Shown here one piece after another: positions 1-11,454 of a stretch of 64,000 bases of DNA (position 1 is the stretch's first letter; the number at the start of each line of letters is the position of its first letter). The position numbers and the translations under genes were made by a program. The notes beneath the pieces were generated by a model. That model was given only the letters and a program-made list of their open reading frames with translations. It was not told the DNA's origin and did no database searches. The DNA comes from Sipunculus nudus. Taxonomy: Eukaryota; Annelida; Sipuncula; Golfingiida; Sipunculidae. The stretch spans positions 12,629,241 to 12,693,240 of the forward strand of contig CM049318.1 of the NCBI GenBank assembly GCA_026874595.1. The letters run 5' to 3'.

Positions 1-628
1 AAGTCAGTGTGAAGATTAACTAGATAAAAATAACGGAATGGCTATCAACTCCATGGAAATCACAGTTTAAAATTTAAGCCCCTTTTTAATCGATTAATCA
101 AACTTTATTTTTAAGTTTTTAATTGCATGTTTTCTCTCATATAATTATTTAAGTCTTCTGTGTGGTCTTGCTATTGTATTTTATATTTTAATTGTAAATT
201 GCATAAGAGCATGCTGTGTCATGAATAAAGCGCTAAAAATTGCTTAATAATAATAATAATAACACAGTCGAAAACATGTCCTTCTTCGAGCTATAGGAAC
301 TAGTTGAGAGCATGTGAATGAACACGTCAATGGACACGGCATGCAGTCATTAGCTGATCTACCTTAGTTTCACTACAAAAGCATTAACAAATAGAGTCAA
401 ACTTATGTTTCTTTTGCAGTGATATCAACTTGTCAATGCTCTTATCCTTTACCAATAAACATTTATTAAACTTGACAAACAGCAGCACTTGTATTTGTAA
501 ATAGATGGGTGAATGGGTGATGTGACGTACTATCGAGAAATCACCTATTTAATGTGTTTAAGCAGAGGTTGCGGAACGATTTTTGAAGGGGGGCACCATG
601 TTTAGAAGAAATCCGTTATTTCAGTTAC
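1..628. other. AT-rich non-coding DNA
   Basis: No convincing coding potential was seen on either strand. The stretch holds a short AAT run near 247-262. A fragment at about 565-600 (gaggttgcggaacg followed by a G-run and a GGCACC box) resembles, in reverse orientation, the GGCAC/GGTGGCGGAG-containing stretch near 2790-2850, so it may be a piece of the same dispersed repeat. Confidence 0.5.

Positions 629-699
<71 letters not shown>
629..699. repeat. (TA)n microsatellite
   Basis: This is an essentially perfect TA dinucleotide tract of about 70 bases. It generates a spurious reading frame of alternating Ile and Tyr. No gene is supported here. Confidence 0.95.
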
Positions 700-700
<1 letters not shown>

Positions 701-888
701 CCCTCCGTTGTAAAGTGCTCTGTGGCCTACAGACTAGACGAGAGCGATATAACACTGAAGAAAAACAAAACACTGAAAGTTCACGACAGACCGATTCACG
801 GGATGCGACCCGATCATCAGGTGAATGTTATTAGAACTATTCAGCCAATGTATTCCTACTATGATTTGTTACAGTGTTACTTCAATAC

Positions 889-1070
889 CAGTGGTGGATC
901 GGGGGGCATCCACACCTATTTTCAGCCGAAAATACATTTTGTAGGGTTTCAAACACAATTTTGTGACCAAGACCCCTCCTTTCCGGACCAGAAGACCTTT
1001 TTTTAAGTTCTTCTACTAAAGTCCTCCTGGGCTGGCCCGTCCCCTTTCTAAAATACTGGATCCGCCCCTG
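889..1070. mobile_element. MITE with CAGKGGYGGATC ends
   Basis: This element of about 182 bp begins CAGTGGTGGATC and ends GGATCCGCCCCTG, which are imperfect inverted copies of each other. The pentamer AATAC lies directly outside both ends (884-888 and 1071-1075), consistent with a short target-site duplication. There is no internal reading frame of note. Ends of the form CAGGGGCGGATCC are common on small non-autonomous DNA transposons of invertebrates. The superfamily is not assigned because duplication length is uncertain. Confidence 0.6.
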
Positions 1071-1075
1071 AATAC

Positions 1076-2525
1076 AATGATCGTCTGCTACCCCCATATA
1101 ATTTTTAACAGCTTGCTTGGTAACTAGTGACATCTGAATCTTTTGCAAAGAAATCCGTAATCTTTCTCTACTTGTTACGTGCCACTTGCTATCGAAACAC
1201 AACACAGGTAGCTGTAACTGACGGTCACTGACCAGCAAGCAAGCCAGTCCATGAATATATGTAGCCTGTACGATCTGGACACTCTCACATTGAGTTATAG
1301 GATGACTGTGACAGGACCAAGGGTCTCAGCATCACATGTTACGTTCCCTCCTCTCTATCATCACCTGAGGATCCTAATGGAACGGGGAAATTAGCTCAAA
1401 GTTTTAAAATGCATTCAGGTTTGCTTCCATTCCACATTCCTGTTCACACGAGTCCAATGAAAGTCCAAATGTGATGGTAAAACTGAAGATTTATTCTGAT
1501 GATTCATACAATAATGTTCATTCCAGCAGAACATCATAAAATAAAAAAGTAAAAGTGAAACTTGCTAACTACACTATGAACTGTTAATCTTTCCTTAAAA
1601 CTAATCTATTGAAACGGAGCCATTTATGAATTTAGAAAATATGCCGAAGTGCTCTCAGAGTAAAATCTGGCTGTGCTTATATACAGGTCTGTCCATCAGT
1701 TCAACCAACCAGATGCTTGAAGTTACCCTATTGAATATTAAAATACAAGCTTTTGACCTGGATACTAAAGATTGTCCATTCAGGAGCTAGAAAAAGTTGT
1801 AGGCATTCATACATCTGCATATCTTAACATAATTACCAGACAGTTAACTTAATCAAGACTTAATGAAATAACAAATGACATTGTTACCAATTCTGACAAA
1901 TTACTGGGTGCAACTGTTGATAAGCTAGGGATAGTTCACAAGACTAAATGCCATTTATTGCTGCACTGGGCTGAAACAAGATTTTAAGCCTGGTACTGGT
2001 AATTTGCTCTCCCCTAAAAGACGGACAGTCACACAAATGCCAGGCTGTGCTATACAAACTCTGGGTGGCATATTTAATAGAATCTGGTACAGTGGACAAA
2101 TATGTGATAACAGAAGAAACAGATATAACATCTAATTAACTGACCTAGAGTCTTAGATTCATGGATCCATCTGGTGTCTTAAATCCATGACACGGGCTGG
2201 ACTAGCAGCTACAAGCTTCTATAAGCCATGTATCATTCTTTCAAATAATATATATAAAACGTTATGAATAAAAGTGATATACTATCTCTAATTAAACAAA
2301 GTAAGGTAAACAAACATGTCAATTAGTACTGTATCATCTAATTATGATTAGCATTGTTAACTGACCATATCCTATAATCATAACACACAGCCTGGGTAGC
2401 CCTGGCCTGACCAGTGACACCTTGATTAATTATCTCAAGTGGGTATTTGTATCAGAGTGTGATGATAGAAGTTCTGAAAAGGAAGCACTGGCACTGATTG
2501 CTTCTTGCCTGATTGTAAGTATTAC
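1076..2525. other. Anonymous non-coding DNA
   Basis: About 1.45 kb of AT-rich sequence with no long reading frame, no tRNA-like fold and no recognisable repeat ends. I see nothing that supports a gene here. Confidence 0.5.
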
Positions 2526-2719
2526 CATGCGCGGTTGGGGGGGGGGGGGGGGGGGGCTCTCAACCAACCACCTATATTTTTAGACAAATCTTATGCATGA
2601 CGGGAGGTTTTGGGGGTCGACACCCCCCCCCCCCCCCCGCTCTCAACGACCTTTTTAGACAATTTTTATGTATCACTCCCGTTGACCCCTCCCTGCTATA
2701 AATCCTGGATCCGCGCCTG
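2526..2719. mobile_element. MITE with CAKGCGCGG ends and G/C homopolymers
   Basis: The element starts CATGCGCGGTTGGG and ends GGATCCGCGCCTG, so its termini form an imperfect inverted repeat related to the ends of the elements at 889 and 24976. It contains a G-run of about 20 (2537-2556) and a C-run (about 2625-2638) flanking short related segments (two copies of ctctcaacnaac...ttttagacaa). No coding capacity. Target duplications are not clear. Confidence 0.5.
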
Positions 2720-2739
2720 TATATAGTTTATGTAGGCCT

Positions 2740-4680
2740 CTACAGACCAAGATCATTGTCAGTGTTAACTGCACTTTTTTTTTTATAAATCTAAAAGGGC
2801 ACCTTGGTTGAAAAAGTGCCCCCCTCCCCGCTCCGCCACCTCTGTATTTAAGATAAACAGGAGTGTGCGTCAAGAAATCCTTGGTTTCATGTTATTCTGC
2901 TGTATTTTGTTTTATTGAGTTAATGAGTTCGGATTAGGACCTGAGTGTTGATATGGCACACGGAGCTGTTAGATGTGTAGTGTGTTATTACAACAACCAG
3001 GGAGCTCAGTTTACTTCAAGCCTGCCTGCTGTGTCAAAGGGTAGTCCCCGGGAGGCAGTGCTGGCTCCATCAGTACAAGCTGTCAACAGCGATAGGTTCA
3101 GGTATGTGACATGTTGTGTTGACACAAAAGAGCTGGAGGGGGGGGGGGGGGGGGGTTGAGGTGTTTTGCCAGTGACTTTCTGTGTGATCAGAGAGAAAGA
3201 ACGCAAATAAAGCACAGCGGAACAACAGTAAAGAAATTATTACATGAAGAGTTGAATAAGAAATTAAGGAAAAGTAATAGGGAAAGCCGATGGATCCTGT
3301 GAAACTGAAGACATGTATAGACCTGATTTAATTGGGAAGATTGTCTACTGTGAGGATCCTTTGTCACTATCACAATTTGTATGTATATGTTATTTGTTTA
3401 TTCGATAGCTTCTTTGGAAATACGTAAACACATAAAAGCTGTGTGTTGTTTCATTCAAGGAAAAATGATACATGTAGGTCGTTTGCTTTGGTATCTTTGT
3501 AAGTTAGCGCGATTTGACTTTATATCCCTGTCTTATATGTTATAGTATCGGCAGTATCTGTCCTTACGTCCATTATCCTTTTGTGTCGCCGCGAAAAGGA
3601 ATTTATCGATAATCACCAGAACCCGCGCATGTTTATATATGGCAGAGGCCACTTTTTTGTGGTTGCCGCGATAACTTTTCAACATTTTATGGATTTATGA
3701 AACTCACTTTGAATATTTACCAATAGTATTTGTCCATGCAATATATTGAGGTCAGAGGTCAGCAGACTGGTGTCGTTGTAATAACTCACCGGGAATTTGA
3801 TGGATACATGACGGATTTAGATGAAACTAACAATGAATGTTTAGCAATAAAGTATAGGCCTATAATACCTGACTTCGATCCACTGCCAGGATATATACTT
3901 ATTTAATGAGTTCAGAGGTCACAAGGTGTACGACGAGCGCTTGTGTACATATTTCATCAACTACCGACCTGCTTCGTCCACAAGCATCCCACCGCCCGCC
4001 TCATTCTGGTAAATACGCTCGTGGGCCTACGTATATTTAGTCTTTTTCTTGCTGCGAGGAGATGGTTATACATAGCTCATATGTCCCTCTTGTTAAAAAA
4101 AAATGTCCTTTAATGCTAACTGACATATGTATGTGTCCGTGCCCTGTTATATATATATAGGGCGTTTTTACAGAAATTTAAATGATTTGGTTCAATACAT
4201 TTATTAAAGCAAGTATAGACAGACTTTGTATGAACAGGATTCATTTATTTGATGTACGTTGCTGTTGTCGTCATCATCATTAATTTAATTATTAAGTATT
4301 ATGATTATAACGATGATGATGATGGTGATGATGATGATGATGGTTGTAATAATTATTAGACAATTAATTCAGTATATATATATATATCATAAATATAATA
4401 TTATATTGTATACAACAGGCATGAGAGAGCACTTTTGGAAGTGGGTCATGATGTTGTTGATAAACGATAGATGGCGCTCCAAGTCAGTTTGTACACACGT
4501 GTGTAATTCAAACACAGACGTACTATATAGTATGGAATATTCATAATAACCATGCCATTTAAATTTTGAACTAAAATAACGTCTCTCACATATAAATATA
4601 CCAAATTAGCTCATAAAACGTACAATTAGAACTTGCAAGTACAGTTACGAGTTCATATAGTTAATATTCATTTTACCTAT
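2740..4680. other. Non-coding DNA with small repeats
   Basis: Contains a G-run at about 3137-3154, a (GAT)n-like tract at 4312-4342 and short TA tracts. A 68-codon frame from 2953 is followed by a plausible splice donor (caggtatgtg near 3100), but codon content and lack of recognisable domains do not support a gene. Otherwise nothing is seen. Confidence 0.45.
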
Positions 4681-4685
4681 CGGTA

Positions 4686-4767
4686 GACGAGGTGGCCGAG
4701 TGGTTAAGGCGTTGGACTGCTAATCCAATGGGCTCTGCCCGCGTGGGTTCGAATCCCATCCTCGTCG
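4686..4767 (+). tRNA. tRNA-Ser (anticodon GCT)
   Basis: An 82-nt gene folding as a class II tRNA. The acceptor stem is GACGAGG with CCTCGTC and discriminator G; the anticodon loop CTGCTAA gives GCT, reading AGC/AGU serine codons. The long variable arm (gggctctgcccgcgt region) and the T arm GTGGGTTCGAATCCCAT are intact. The internal pol III A box (tggccgagtgg) and B box (ggttcgaatcc) are canonical. It closely matches the usual metazoan tRNA-Ser(GCU). There is no T-run terminator after it: only 5 nt separate it from the tRNA-Ala that follows, so the two are likely made as one dimeric pol III transcript and then processed. Confidence 0.97.
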
Positions 4768-4772
4768 GTCGT

Positions 4773-4844
4773 GGGGATGTAGCTCAGTGGTAGAGCGCAC
4801 GCTTTGCATGTGTGAGGCCCCGGGTTCAATCCCCGGCATCTCCA
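4773..4844 (+). tRNA. tRNA-Ala (anticodon TGC)
   Basis: A 72-nt gene. The acceptor stem GGGGATG pairs with CATCTCC (one G-U) and the discriminator is A. The anticodon stem-loop CACGC-TTTGCAT-GTGTG gives anticodon TGC for alanine GCA codons. T arm CCGGGTTCAATCCCCGG is paired, with loop TTCAATC. A strong pol III terminator (cTTTTTT) begins 2 nt after the 3' end. It lies 5 nt downstream of tRNA-Ser on the same strand and probably shares its transcript, ending at this T-run. Confidence 0.97.
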
Positions 4845-4851
4845 CTTTTTT
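4845..4851 (+). terminator. Pol III T-run terminator after tRNA-Ala
   Basis: The sequence cTTTTTTc directly follows the tRNA-Ala 3' end. It is the first run of four or more T residues downstream of the tRNA-Ser start, so it would end a shared Ser-Ala transcript. Confidence 0.8.
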
Positions 4852-5324
4852 CATTTATTTCAACAATTATAAAACAATTTTATACGTTTTCAACAATTAT
4901 AAACAATATAAAACGTAAGTCCATAATATTTACTATGTCATTGCTGACAATTTTGGGTTATTGTCATATGCGGCCTATATTACATCTTAGTTACGGAGTA
5001 AGTGTTACGGAGTATAGTCTGTTGCTTACGCCCCATTGGTAGGTCTATTGGGACATGCTTATAGTCAAAAGAATATTTCCTGCATTATGTAATTAATTTA
5101 AAGTTACTTGCATCGTCATATTTTTCATGATTTTGATTGAGTTTGTATTCGGAAATCTGTTATAAACGAAGAATATGGGTATACTTCTGGGAAGGGCTAT
5201 ACCCGGCCTGAGGAATGATAAATTTATGGGTCCATGCATGTTCAATGGCATTATCGCCAGGGCGACTATTTTTTAAAGAAAACTTTGTAATGTACTGATA
5301 TAATTTTTCATTATAATACTATGA

Positions 5325-5362
<38 letters not shown>

Positions 5363-6690
5363 CGAAAGTGTGTCATTACAAGCATCTGCTAGGGCCTATA
5401 TAGGCTTAAATATTCCAATACTTAATATTTAAGATATTTATTTGCACTACATGTATTATCAACAATTTGCATGGAAAGTACAAAAAAATAAGTTGTACAT
5501 CAAGTATTAAAAAATAAAACGAAGCGAGGAAAACATTAAATAGCAGTTTGCATCTGGTTATCTAAAGTGTTCATTTAATACTATAGTCGGACGTTTCATC
5601 CCTTCATGTCCACCTGTTTTTTACTATGACAATTTTTTATTAGTTACATTTCATAGGAAACAATTACAGGGTAGAGCAGCGAATTAAAGAACCTAATTTT
5701 CAACAAGGTAATTAAATACCTTCATTATACCTTATTTGAGAAAAAGAATTTTCTTAAAATATGAGAAATCAGTCTACATTTTACAACATATCAGACCTAC
5801 TTATGGCAGTCAAGGTCATTGGTCACATGCAAAAACAACCTCAAATGACAGCTACTGATTGGATGATCTCATGTAAACACTCTTAAAAATATAACCAGCT
5901 AAAACAAAGATGGTTACTTATGGAGGGACACATCTTATCTGTCAGATCATGGTGAAGAGACTTAAATGTTGTGAAACATAAACGGGGGATTTATGGTTAA
6001 ATTCTTAATTGCCATATTAGGTTGTCTCTTCCATATGTAATTTTCTAGGAAATAATTGAAAAATATAAATTTTTCAGAAAATTTATCAACAAAAAACAGG
6101 TGGACAGAAGGTGGTGAAATGGACTATAGGCCTAAGCAACTGGTATTTATTCCTTAAATTCCTTAAACAGTCACTGCAGTCACGTAGTAATGCTGGACAT
6201 ATAAGTTGAAAAGTACAGTACAGATTATATAATATTATCCATATTCTTAAGTTGATACAGGGAGGGCACCTGCTAATATTTTTCAACTTTAAAGGCTCCT
6301 GATTGCACGTGCTACGTGAACGGCACACGGGCAGTTCTTCTAGACTAGTAACAGTAACCTCCCTTTCAGACTCAGGTAACTGATCACGGCCTTTTGTGAA
6401 TGTGAAAGCTGGTATGTTTAATTTTTCTTTCCTGGGAAAGAGAAGGTCCTGAATTTGAAGCCACGGTCTGTCCTTATTTCATCATTGAGCCGCAAGTAAT
6501 CCAAAAATCAACAATGAAATGTTTACTAGCACGTCCCCCATGCATGATATGCTCTTGAAATGAACATGATGGGTCCATGTGATGCGATTTTAACAAGGTA
6601 TGTCACAGTGTTATGTGACCTATAATTACTGTAGGTGTCCCAGTGTCTTTAAATTGTTTGGCCTCTGCATGGATGTTTCTGCACAATCAA
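4852..6690. other. AT-rich non-coding DNA with (AAT)n
   Basis: Holds an (ATA/AAT)n microsatellite at about 5324-5361. No credible coding region, tRNA or transposon end was recognised in the remaining 1.8 kb. Confidence 0.5.
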
Positions 6691-6699
6691 TTATACAAG

Positions 6700-7860
6700 T
6701 TGTATTTTCATGGTCCTTTGTCCTTCATCCGTCCATCCGGCCGTCCGTTAACTAGGTTATAAAAAAAACTTCCTTGGAAACCTAAAATAAGATCACTGTG
6801 ACATATATCCTCCGAGCTATGGGGCTTGTAAGTACCAACCCCCCCCCCCCCGGGAATCATTAAAATGTTAACACACAACCTCCAAAATCTTGATAATTAA
6901 TGCATGATTGATAATCTTGCCTTGAACATTGACCATGACTAGGGTTGTCAGTTCCCGGAAACTGGTGGCGCCACGTGCTATTTTTCTAAGTTTTACGATT
7001 TTTTTTTCTGTTTTTGAGACCGTCAAATGACAGCGATTATGTCAGTTTCTCGACAGTTGTTTCATGTAGTGTCCCGAAACCTACATGGGGTGTTTACTGA
7101 TTATGACTGGTTTCTTCAGTACCTGCAAACTGGAGGCGCAACCTGAATTTTTGCTATTTTTACGATTTTACTCTTTATTATTAGACTGTCAAATTATGTT
7201 AATAATATCAGATTTGCAAACGTGGTTTCATCTAGTGTCGTGAAACCTTTGGTGATATTAGGGCCCAACTTGAATAAGCGCATGCCTTATAGTAATCATT
7301 GTATCCGTCTATCTGTCCGTCTGTTCGTCTGTCTGTATGTCCCTTTAATTTGTTTTCTGATGATAACTCCAGTTTGGGTACATTTATCGATTTCATATAT
7401 GATTTATATAAAGCAAGAACTTTGTTGATTGTGGGATCATGAGGTCAAAGGTCCAGATCAAAGGACCACTTGTGCAAAAATGTGCAAAACTTTTCATCAT
7501 AAACTTCCATCTAAAATATACAGACGGATTGCAGATAGGAGATGAACTTGATTTACATAATTTTTTTTTCAAACTTGACCAATAGCATATGACCCACCAG
7601 TAAAGTAAGACCCCTTTTTATTTTACGGTCATGAATTTAAAGGTCAAGGTCACAGAGGCCATCTGCCCACATATTTGTTTCCAAATGATAATTCCAGTTT
7701 GGATTGACAAATTGATATCAAACTTCACTAATATCTGACCCACCACAAAGTAAGAACTCTTTTGATTTTGGGGTCATGCATTTTAAGCCAAACTTGTTAT
7801 CTCATACTTTCCATCCTCCACATGTGGCTCACCTCAATAGGGAAAATATTCAATAGGTTT
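6700..7860 (+). repeat. AGGTCA-rich dispersed repeat, degenerate copy
   Basis: The start (tccgtccatccggccgtccgtt, then gttataaaaaaaacttccttggaaacc) parallels the start of the repeat at 49.63 kb (ccgtccggccggccgtccgtt, gttataaaaagatctccttgcaaacc) in the same orientation. It carries modules with aggtcaaaggtc and aaggtcaaggtcacag, and stretches with the aaactggtggcgccac box that also occurs in the Helitron-like elements. Two diverged internal copies of a ~200-bp block (about 6935-7090 and 7095-7250) are visible. No coding function is seen. Confidence 0.55.
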
Positions 7861-8199
7861 TTATGAAAATATTCTCATAAACAATGTCAGCTACGCGCCG
7901 TGACCAACATGCTCTTTTAAGGGAGGGGCCAAACTTATTCGCTCTTCCCCTCCTAGGTCCGTAGAAATTAAAAACCCCGGATATTTTTTTCTCGTATATC
8001 TACTGCACAGATGACATGTAAAATATATGTGCATGTTACATTGTATTGATATTGGTGGCATGCAATAAAACGTGACAGAATAATATGATCACAAGAAATG
8101 ACAAAGATTATATCAGCATGTGCTTCGATTTATGATATTTAACATAGATATATTTCACATTTGTACACAGTGTGTAATATATACATATATGTTATGATG
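7861..8199. other. Anonymous AT-rich DNA
   Basis: No gene or recognisable repeat was seen in this short spacer between two repeat regions. Confidence 0.4.
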
Positions 8200-8560
8200 T
8201 AAAGGAGATGTAAACAAAGTGAAAAAAAAATTTAAATTTATGCATATTAAGATGTATTTAAGATGTTTTAAAAGTGAAATATAATATATATTGTTTATGT
8301 ATGTAAAGGTGTAAACAAGATGTAATCAAAGTGAAATTGTTTATGCATGTTTATATGTGAACAATATGTTTTAAAAGTGAAATATAATATATATTGTTTA
8401 TGTATGTAAATGTGTAAAAAAGATGTAAACAAAGTGAAATTGTTTATGCATGTTAAGATGTTAACAAGATGTAAACAATTTGAATTTTTGGATTACTTGT
8501 TTATATATGTTGAAATGTAAACAAGATGTTAACAAAGTGAAACAGGGAATACATTGTTTA
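8200..8560. repeat. Degenerate tandem repeat (gatgtaaacaaagtgaaa units)
   Basis: The phrase agatgtaaacaaagtgaaa recurs with the block ttttaaaagtgaaatataatatatattgtttatgtatgtaaa, which is present twice (about 8267-8307 and 8370-8408). The spacing is roughly 100 bp, with smaller internal echoes. It is AT-rich and non-coding. Confidence 0.6.
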
Positions 8561-8599
8561 TTAATATGTAAGATATATTAACGGATATGCAAGACATGT

Positions 8600-9370
8600 T
8601 AATTAAGATTAGGAGATATAAACAATATCAAACATGTTCAGAGACTATGGACAGATAAATTCATCAGTGTCGGTATGTTGATACTAAAATGTGTATAGTG
8701 ATATGTTGGTATATTAACATGATACAAACATGTAGGTTTATTATAGATACATTCAGTAGTGCACAGTTAAATGTAAAATAATAAAGAAAATGCTATTTTA
8801 ATATAACAGAAAAATAAACCAACATAGACAAACATTAAATAAACAATATCTTGAATGCTGGCACGTCCAGCCTCATGCCATGCTATCGACAACACGTTCA
8901 CTCTACTAGTCCATTCTTGTTGCAGGATAAACTTCAGTGTCAGCAATATCTGTCATTTGTGTAAGCGAGTGAGACGATCGCGAACCCCGCCTTTTATCCC
9001 GCCTTAGACATATATATTATGAACGATACTAAATATTATATCTGTATAAACTTCTGAAAAATAGGGCAGGCCAATCATTGATATTGAGAAGAAGAAGAAG
9101 AAGAAGAAAAAAAAAAAGAAAGAAACAATAAGCTTTCAGCTGGTCCAGCCTAGGTTTTCTCATTTTGTTCGCAAATAGACGAAGAGTTGGTGCCATCTAG
9201 CGAGAGTAATGTGAACAATGCGAAATATTAGAATATAATGTTTTTCATTCGCTCAAGACAATGAACAAATATCAAAGGGAAACTGAAAACTTAATTTACT
9301 AGAATATAATGTTTTTCATTCTCTAAAACAATAAAAAAATATCAAAGGGAAACTTAGAACTTTAAATCGG
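8600..9370. other. Anonymous non-coding DNA
   Basis: Contains a GAA-rich run at about 9089-9115 and a short direct repeat (agaatataatgtttttcattc near 9231 and 9301). No gene is supported. Confidence 0.45.
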
Positions 9371-9379
9371 AAACTAAAT

Positions 9380-9850
9380 GCGAACCTGTCACTTGGAACC
9401 TGGCACTTTTAACTTAGGACCTGGAATCGGAACCTGTGACTTGTAATGTAAATTGGAACCTGGAACTTTAAACTTGGAATCTGGGACTTTACACTTAGAA
9501 CCTGAGACTTTAAATATGAATCTGTAACTTGGAACCCGGAACTTGGAACCTGTAGGCGAACCTGTAGGCCTAACTTGGACCCCGGAACTTGGAACCTGGA
9601 ACTTGGAACCTGGAACTTGGAACCTGGAACTTGGAACATGGATCTTGGAAGATGGGTTAAACTTGCATGGAAACTGGGATATTATTATTCGGAATCTGTA
9701 ACTCGGAACCTGCATGTGACTTGGAACATGTGACTTGGAACATGTGACTTTGCAACCGGGACTTAAAAATTGGAACCTCAAATTTGGAACCTGATACTAG
9801 GGACCTCGAACTAGGAACCTAAAACTTTTCACTTGGAACCTGTGACTTGG
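9380..9850. repeat. GGAACCTGNNACTT minisatellite
   Basis: About 470 bp of 10-11 base units built around ggaacctg(g/t)(a/g)actt, most regular near 9585-9640 and decaying outward. The two long minus-strand frames over it (rich in FQVPGSK-like repeats) are a by-product of the unit and not proteins. A short run of the same phrase reappears at about 29050-29085. Confidence 0.85.
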
Positions 9851-9954
9851 AAAATAAATAAATAGTGCGGTTCTAAGTAACGAGGATATATATATCAAAT
9901 CACCAAAGAAAATTATAGGCTAATGTTAGACCATTTACCGGACGCCTACATCTG

Positions 9955-10490
9955 GCCCGGGGCAAAGGCACTTGAATTGCTATTGGTGTAGATTTCTGTT
10001 AAATTTGATACTTTTCTAGGTTATTTCCTTATAACTATTACTTACCTGACATTTGCCTAGCGTTTTTCGCTTTTCGCACTATATGGTTCATCTGTTTATT
10101 ATTTACTTAATATTTGAGATAGGCAGGCAAGAAGCCCCCGTTAATTGTTTGGCCCGACACCCATGGCATATCGGTTTCAGGCTAAATTTGAAGTACATGC
10201 GTGACAGGCTGAACCATTGTTACGTCAGCGGTATCACCATCTAAAGACTCAAATACTAGACATACAAACCAATCAGAAAGCGCGTACTCGGTTGCTATGC
10301 CATGGCTGCCAGACCTAAAGACGGGGGCTTCTTACCTGCCTATCTCAAATATTAAGTAGGCCTAAATAATAAAGAGATGGACATTGCGAAAAACGCAAGG
10401 AAAGGGTCAGATAAGTAATATGACCTAGAAAGGTAACAAATTTAACCGAAATCTACACTAATAGCAATTCAATCGCCTGTGCCCGGGGGA
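9955..10490. mobile_element. Long-inverted-repeat (foldback) MITE
   Basis: Two arms of roughly 170-190 bp face each other: 9955-10141 and 10320-10490. Shared landmarks in inverted order include the cccgggg box with ttgaattgctatt, gtagattt, a tttttcgc box, tttattattta, and ttaatatttgagataggcagg with aagcccccgt. Arm identity is about 80% by eye. The loop of about 180 bp has no coding potential. Terminal duplications are not resolved. Confidence 0.65.
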
Positions 10491-10499
10491 TGCAAAAAA

Positions 10500-11367
10500 A
10501 TAAATACTCTATTAGGTACCACTAATAATAATAAAATACAAAACAGATACTGAATATAATGATGACTTCGACTGATTTTAATTTTGAGTCAAAAATGAAT
10601 ATAGGCCTTTATTATTTAAAATAGCTGACCGATTTTTTTAGTATTAATTCGTCTATTTTAATAGACCTACACGGAATACCGTATGGTACATTTATAGGCC
10701 TACATCTGGACCACAATCCCTTGACACAATGTATTCTCCGGTTGAGCGATGTAACAAGCATCCCCCCCGGTCACCTGTCTGCCCAGCCTTTCCACTAATT
10801 AAACTTAGTTCCCATTCTCTGACTGCCTATCTACATAAATTATACTATTATACCCTGAACGGGGGTGTGGAGGCGGAGCCCCCACCTTAAGCTTAATTCT
10901 CCTGTTCAAATAGTAAATGGTTCCCCATTTTCGCGATTGATGGCGCTTCAATCGCAGATGCAAATGAACGAAAATCGCCCCTGCTGGTATCTCGTCTTCA
11001 CGGCTCACTTATTAGCGTATAGTGCTCCTAGTCTAGAGATCGTAGGTTCGCTTCCCGATTCAGGCGACTTCTGATGTTAAGTAGTAGTTTATGTTAGAAT
11101 AGTTGAGACGAGTGTAGGGACCTCTACAGGGAAAAGTAGGAGTTAAAATAGGTGATGAGGAGAGACATTTATATTTTCATGTTCCTCAATAGAAGCGTAG
11201 CCCGCGTTCTATAGTGGCTCCATAACTGAATCTTCGGTCACTATATCAGCAAACTCAGAATATGATCTACCAGTGAAGGTAAGAGGGCGGCCGGGAAAAG
11301 AAAACAACACAAAATCACTCTTGAGGTGTCAGGTTAAAAGGAAATTACCCAAGGATTTGCGAAAAGG
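10500..11367. other. Non-coding DNA
   Basis: No convincing gene. A stretch at about 10998-11069 ends in gatcgtaggttcgcttcccg, vaguely like a tRNA T arm, but no cloverleaf could be built. It may be a decayed SINE head. Confidence 0.4.
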
Positions 11368-11379
11368 AAAAAAAAAAAA
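11368..11379 (-). terminator. Pol III terminator of tRNA-Arg
   Basis: On the minus strand a run of about a dozen T residues begins 2 nt beyond the 3' end of the tRNA-Arg gene, ideal for pol III termination. Confidence 0.8.
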
Positions 11380-11381
11380 TA

Positions 11382-11454
11382 CGAGCGTGCCAGGATTCGA
11401 ACCTGGAATCTTCTGATCCGTAGTCAGACGCGTTATCCATTGCGCCACACGCCC
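11382..11454 (-). tRNA. tRNA-Arg (anticodon ACG)
   Basis: A 73-nt minus-strand gene. Acceptor GGGCGTG pairs with CACGCTC (one G-U) plus discriminator G; the anticodon stem-loop TCTGA-CTACGGA-TCAGA gives ACG, which reads CGN arginine codons after A34-to-inosine editing. The T arm CCAGGTTCGAATCCTGG is fully paired. The A box (tggcgcaatgg) and B box (ggttcgaatcc) are canonical. It has the same body as the intact copies of the 32-62 kb array, but sits alone 20 kb away in the opposite orientation. Only the tRNA and not the array spacer is shared, which fits a functional dispersed gene. Confidence 0.96.

Noticed and set aside
583-834. 83-codon frame with a long Ile-Tyr run
   Set aside because: It is the translation of the TA microsatellite; no start context, domain or partner exon supports a protein.
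2953-3159. 68-codon frame with Cys pair and a possible splice donor at its end
   Set aside because: It ends in a Gly run from a G homopolymer. I could not identify a domain or a following exon, so it is not called a gene.
9389-9781. 130-codon minus-strand frame rich in FQVPGSK-like repeats
   Set aside because: It tracks the GGAACCT minisatellite, is open in two frames at once and lacks other protein features.
10985-11075. tRNA-like T arm (ggttcgcttcccg) suggesting a tRNA or SINE head
   Set aside because: No acceptor or anticodon stem could be formed around it.
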